Shown here: positions 6,506 to 6,824 of the stretch, piece by piece
Layout of the letters: each line of letters begins with the position of its first letter
How positions within the stretch are numbered: position 1 is the stretch's first letter
Assembly (NCBI GenBank): GCA_024280135.1
Contig: JAJRQS010000253.1
Span: 1-6,824 of the forward strand
Length of the DNA: 6,824 bases
Source: Bacteroidota bacterium
Lineage (GTDB): Bacteria > Bacteroidota > Bacteroidia > Chitinophagales > Saprospiraceae
Direction of reading: 5' to 3'
The notes under the pieces: generated by a model
Databases searched by the model: none
Seen by the model: only the letters and a program-made list of their open reading frames with translations
Told to the model about the DNA's origin: nothing
Position numbers and translations under genes: made by a program

Positions 6506-6510
6506 AAAGG

Positions 6511-6541
6511 TTGCTCAATTCCTATAAAACCCGTAACTTTG
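6511..6541 (+). promoter_or_regulatory. Canonical Bacteroidota promoter of the cytochrome c peroxidase-like gene
   Basis: TTG at 6511-6513, a 20-base spacer, and TAACTTTG at 6534-6541 match the TTG-N19-21-TAnnTTTG consensus exactly. It begins six bases after the pseudogene stop and leaves a 5' untranslated leader of roughly 35-40 bases before the ATG at 6586. It is the best promoter in the window and shows the downstream gene is transcribed independently. Confidence 0.75.
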
Positions 6542-6585
6542 TCGTTCCCAATATCGAAGCATTGAACATTCCTAAACAATAATTT

Positions 6586-6824
6586 ATGCGATATTTATCG
6601 TTTTTTGCTTTCCTTATTCTATTGACCTCTTCCTGTGTACATCAGAACATTACCACGTTGGATGAGCAGATGACAGCGGCTTTGGTGACCTTATCCCCAT
6701 TAAGCACTACGGACTATTTTGTTTTCCCTAAGGCTGGCAACTATGCCGCTATACCCAATCAAGACCCTAGAAATCCAATCACTAAAGAGAAAGTCACTTT
6801 AGGGCAATTGCTTTATTTTGAAAC
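6586..6824 (+). CDS. Lipoprotein of the di-heme cytochrome c peroxidase (MauG/CcpA-like) family, 5' part only
   Basis: An ATG at 6586 opens a frame that runs to the window edge, giving the first 79 residues. Residues 1-17 form a lipoprotein signal: MRYLSFFAFLILLTSSC, with C17 as the probable lipidated cysteine, so the protein should be anchored in a membrane facing the periplasm. Residues 57-79 read PNQDPRNPITKEKVTLGQLL then YFE, the entry segment of bacterial di-heme cytochrome c peroxidases (P-x-x-NPxTxEKVxLGxxLFFD). These reduce H2O2 with electrons from cytochromes or oxidise proteins as MauG does. The CxxCH heme sites lie beyond the window, so catalytic competence cannot be judged. It follows a canonical promoter; no Shine-Dalgarno sequence is seen. 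Confidence 0.8.
   Translation, partial: MRYLSFFAFLILLTSSCVHQNITTLDEQMTAALVTLSPLSTTDYFVFPKAGNYAAIPNQDPRNPITKEKVTLGQLLYFE

Noticed and set aside
6492..6516. Hairpin GCAACC/GGTTGC as a terminator after the pseudogene
   Set aside because: The stem is only 6-7 bp with a 9-base loop and no T-tract follows; it also overlaps the -33 element of the next promoter.
1..6824. CRISPR array, insertion sequence, phage or defence island
   Set aside because: No regularly spaced repeats, transposase, integrase or recognised defence protein is visible on either strand.

Overview
The window looks like a chromosomal segment from a member of the phylum Bacteroidota, probably a Saprospira/Chitinophaga-like lineage. 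Three signals point this way: a secreted protein with a type IX secretion (T9SS) type B C-terminal sorting domain, promoters of the TTG-N~20-TAnnTTTG type instead of sigma70 boxes, and genes that lack Shine-Dalgarno sequences. The assignment to phylum is firm; anything finer is inference.

Layout from left to right. (1) The first 176 bases hold the 5' end of a leftward Cys/Met-metabolism PLP enzyme gene. It is divergent from (2) a rightward gene for a 716-residue secreted, PKD-containing T9SS cargo protein (308-2458). (3) A leftward tRNA-His(GTG) follows, with its own promoter and an intrinsic terminator that separates it from the T9SS gene. (4) A rightward gene encodes a stand-alone response-regulator receiver domain (2742-3128). 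(5) It converges on a leftward 658-codon gene (3125-5101), and the two stop codons share one CTAG. This gene is the most unusual item here: a complete bifunctional FAD synthetase/riboflavin kinase (RibF) continues in frame, without stop or restart, into a complete family 2 glycosyltransferase. (6) A short divergent promoter region with a four-copy 8-bp tandem repeat leads to (7) a rightward MBL-fold metallo-hydrolase gene (5222-6103). (8) Next is a decayed DoxX-like membrane protein gene with no start codon and one frameshift (about 6115-6505). (9) The window ends in the 5' part of a lipoprotein of the di-heme cytochrome c peroxidase family (6586 onward), behind a textbook Bacteroidota promoter.

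The genes do not form an obvious pathway or operon. Strand changes are frequent and most genes have their own promoter-like element, so this reads as an ordinary housekeeping neighbourhood. I see no defence system, CRISPR array, insertion sequence or phage genes. The observations most worth following up are the RibF-GT2 fusion, the mirrored divergent promoters around the 8-bp repeat, the receiver domain with an incomplete acidic pocket, and the DoxX-like pseudogene.
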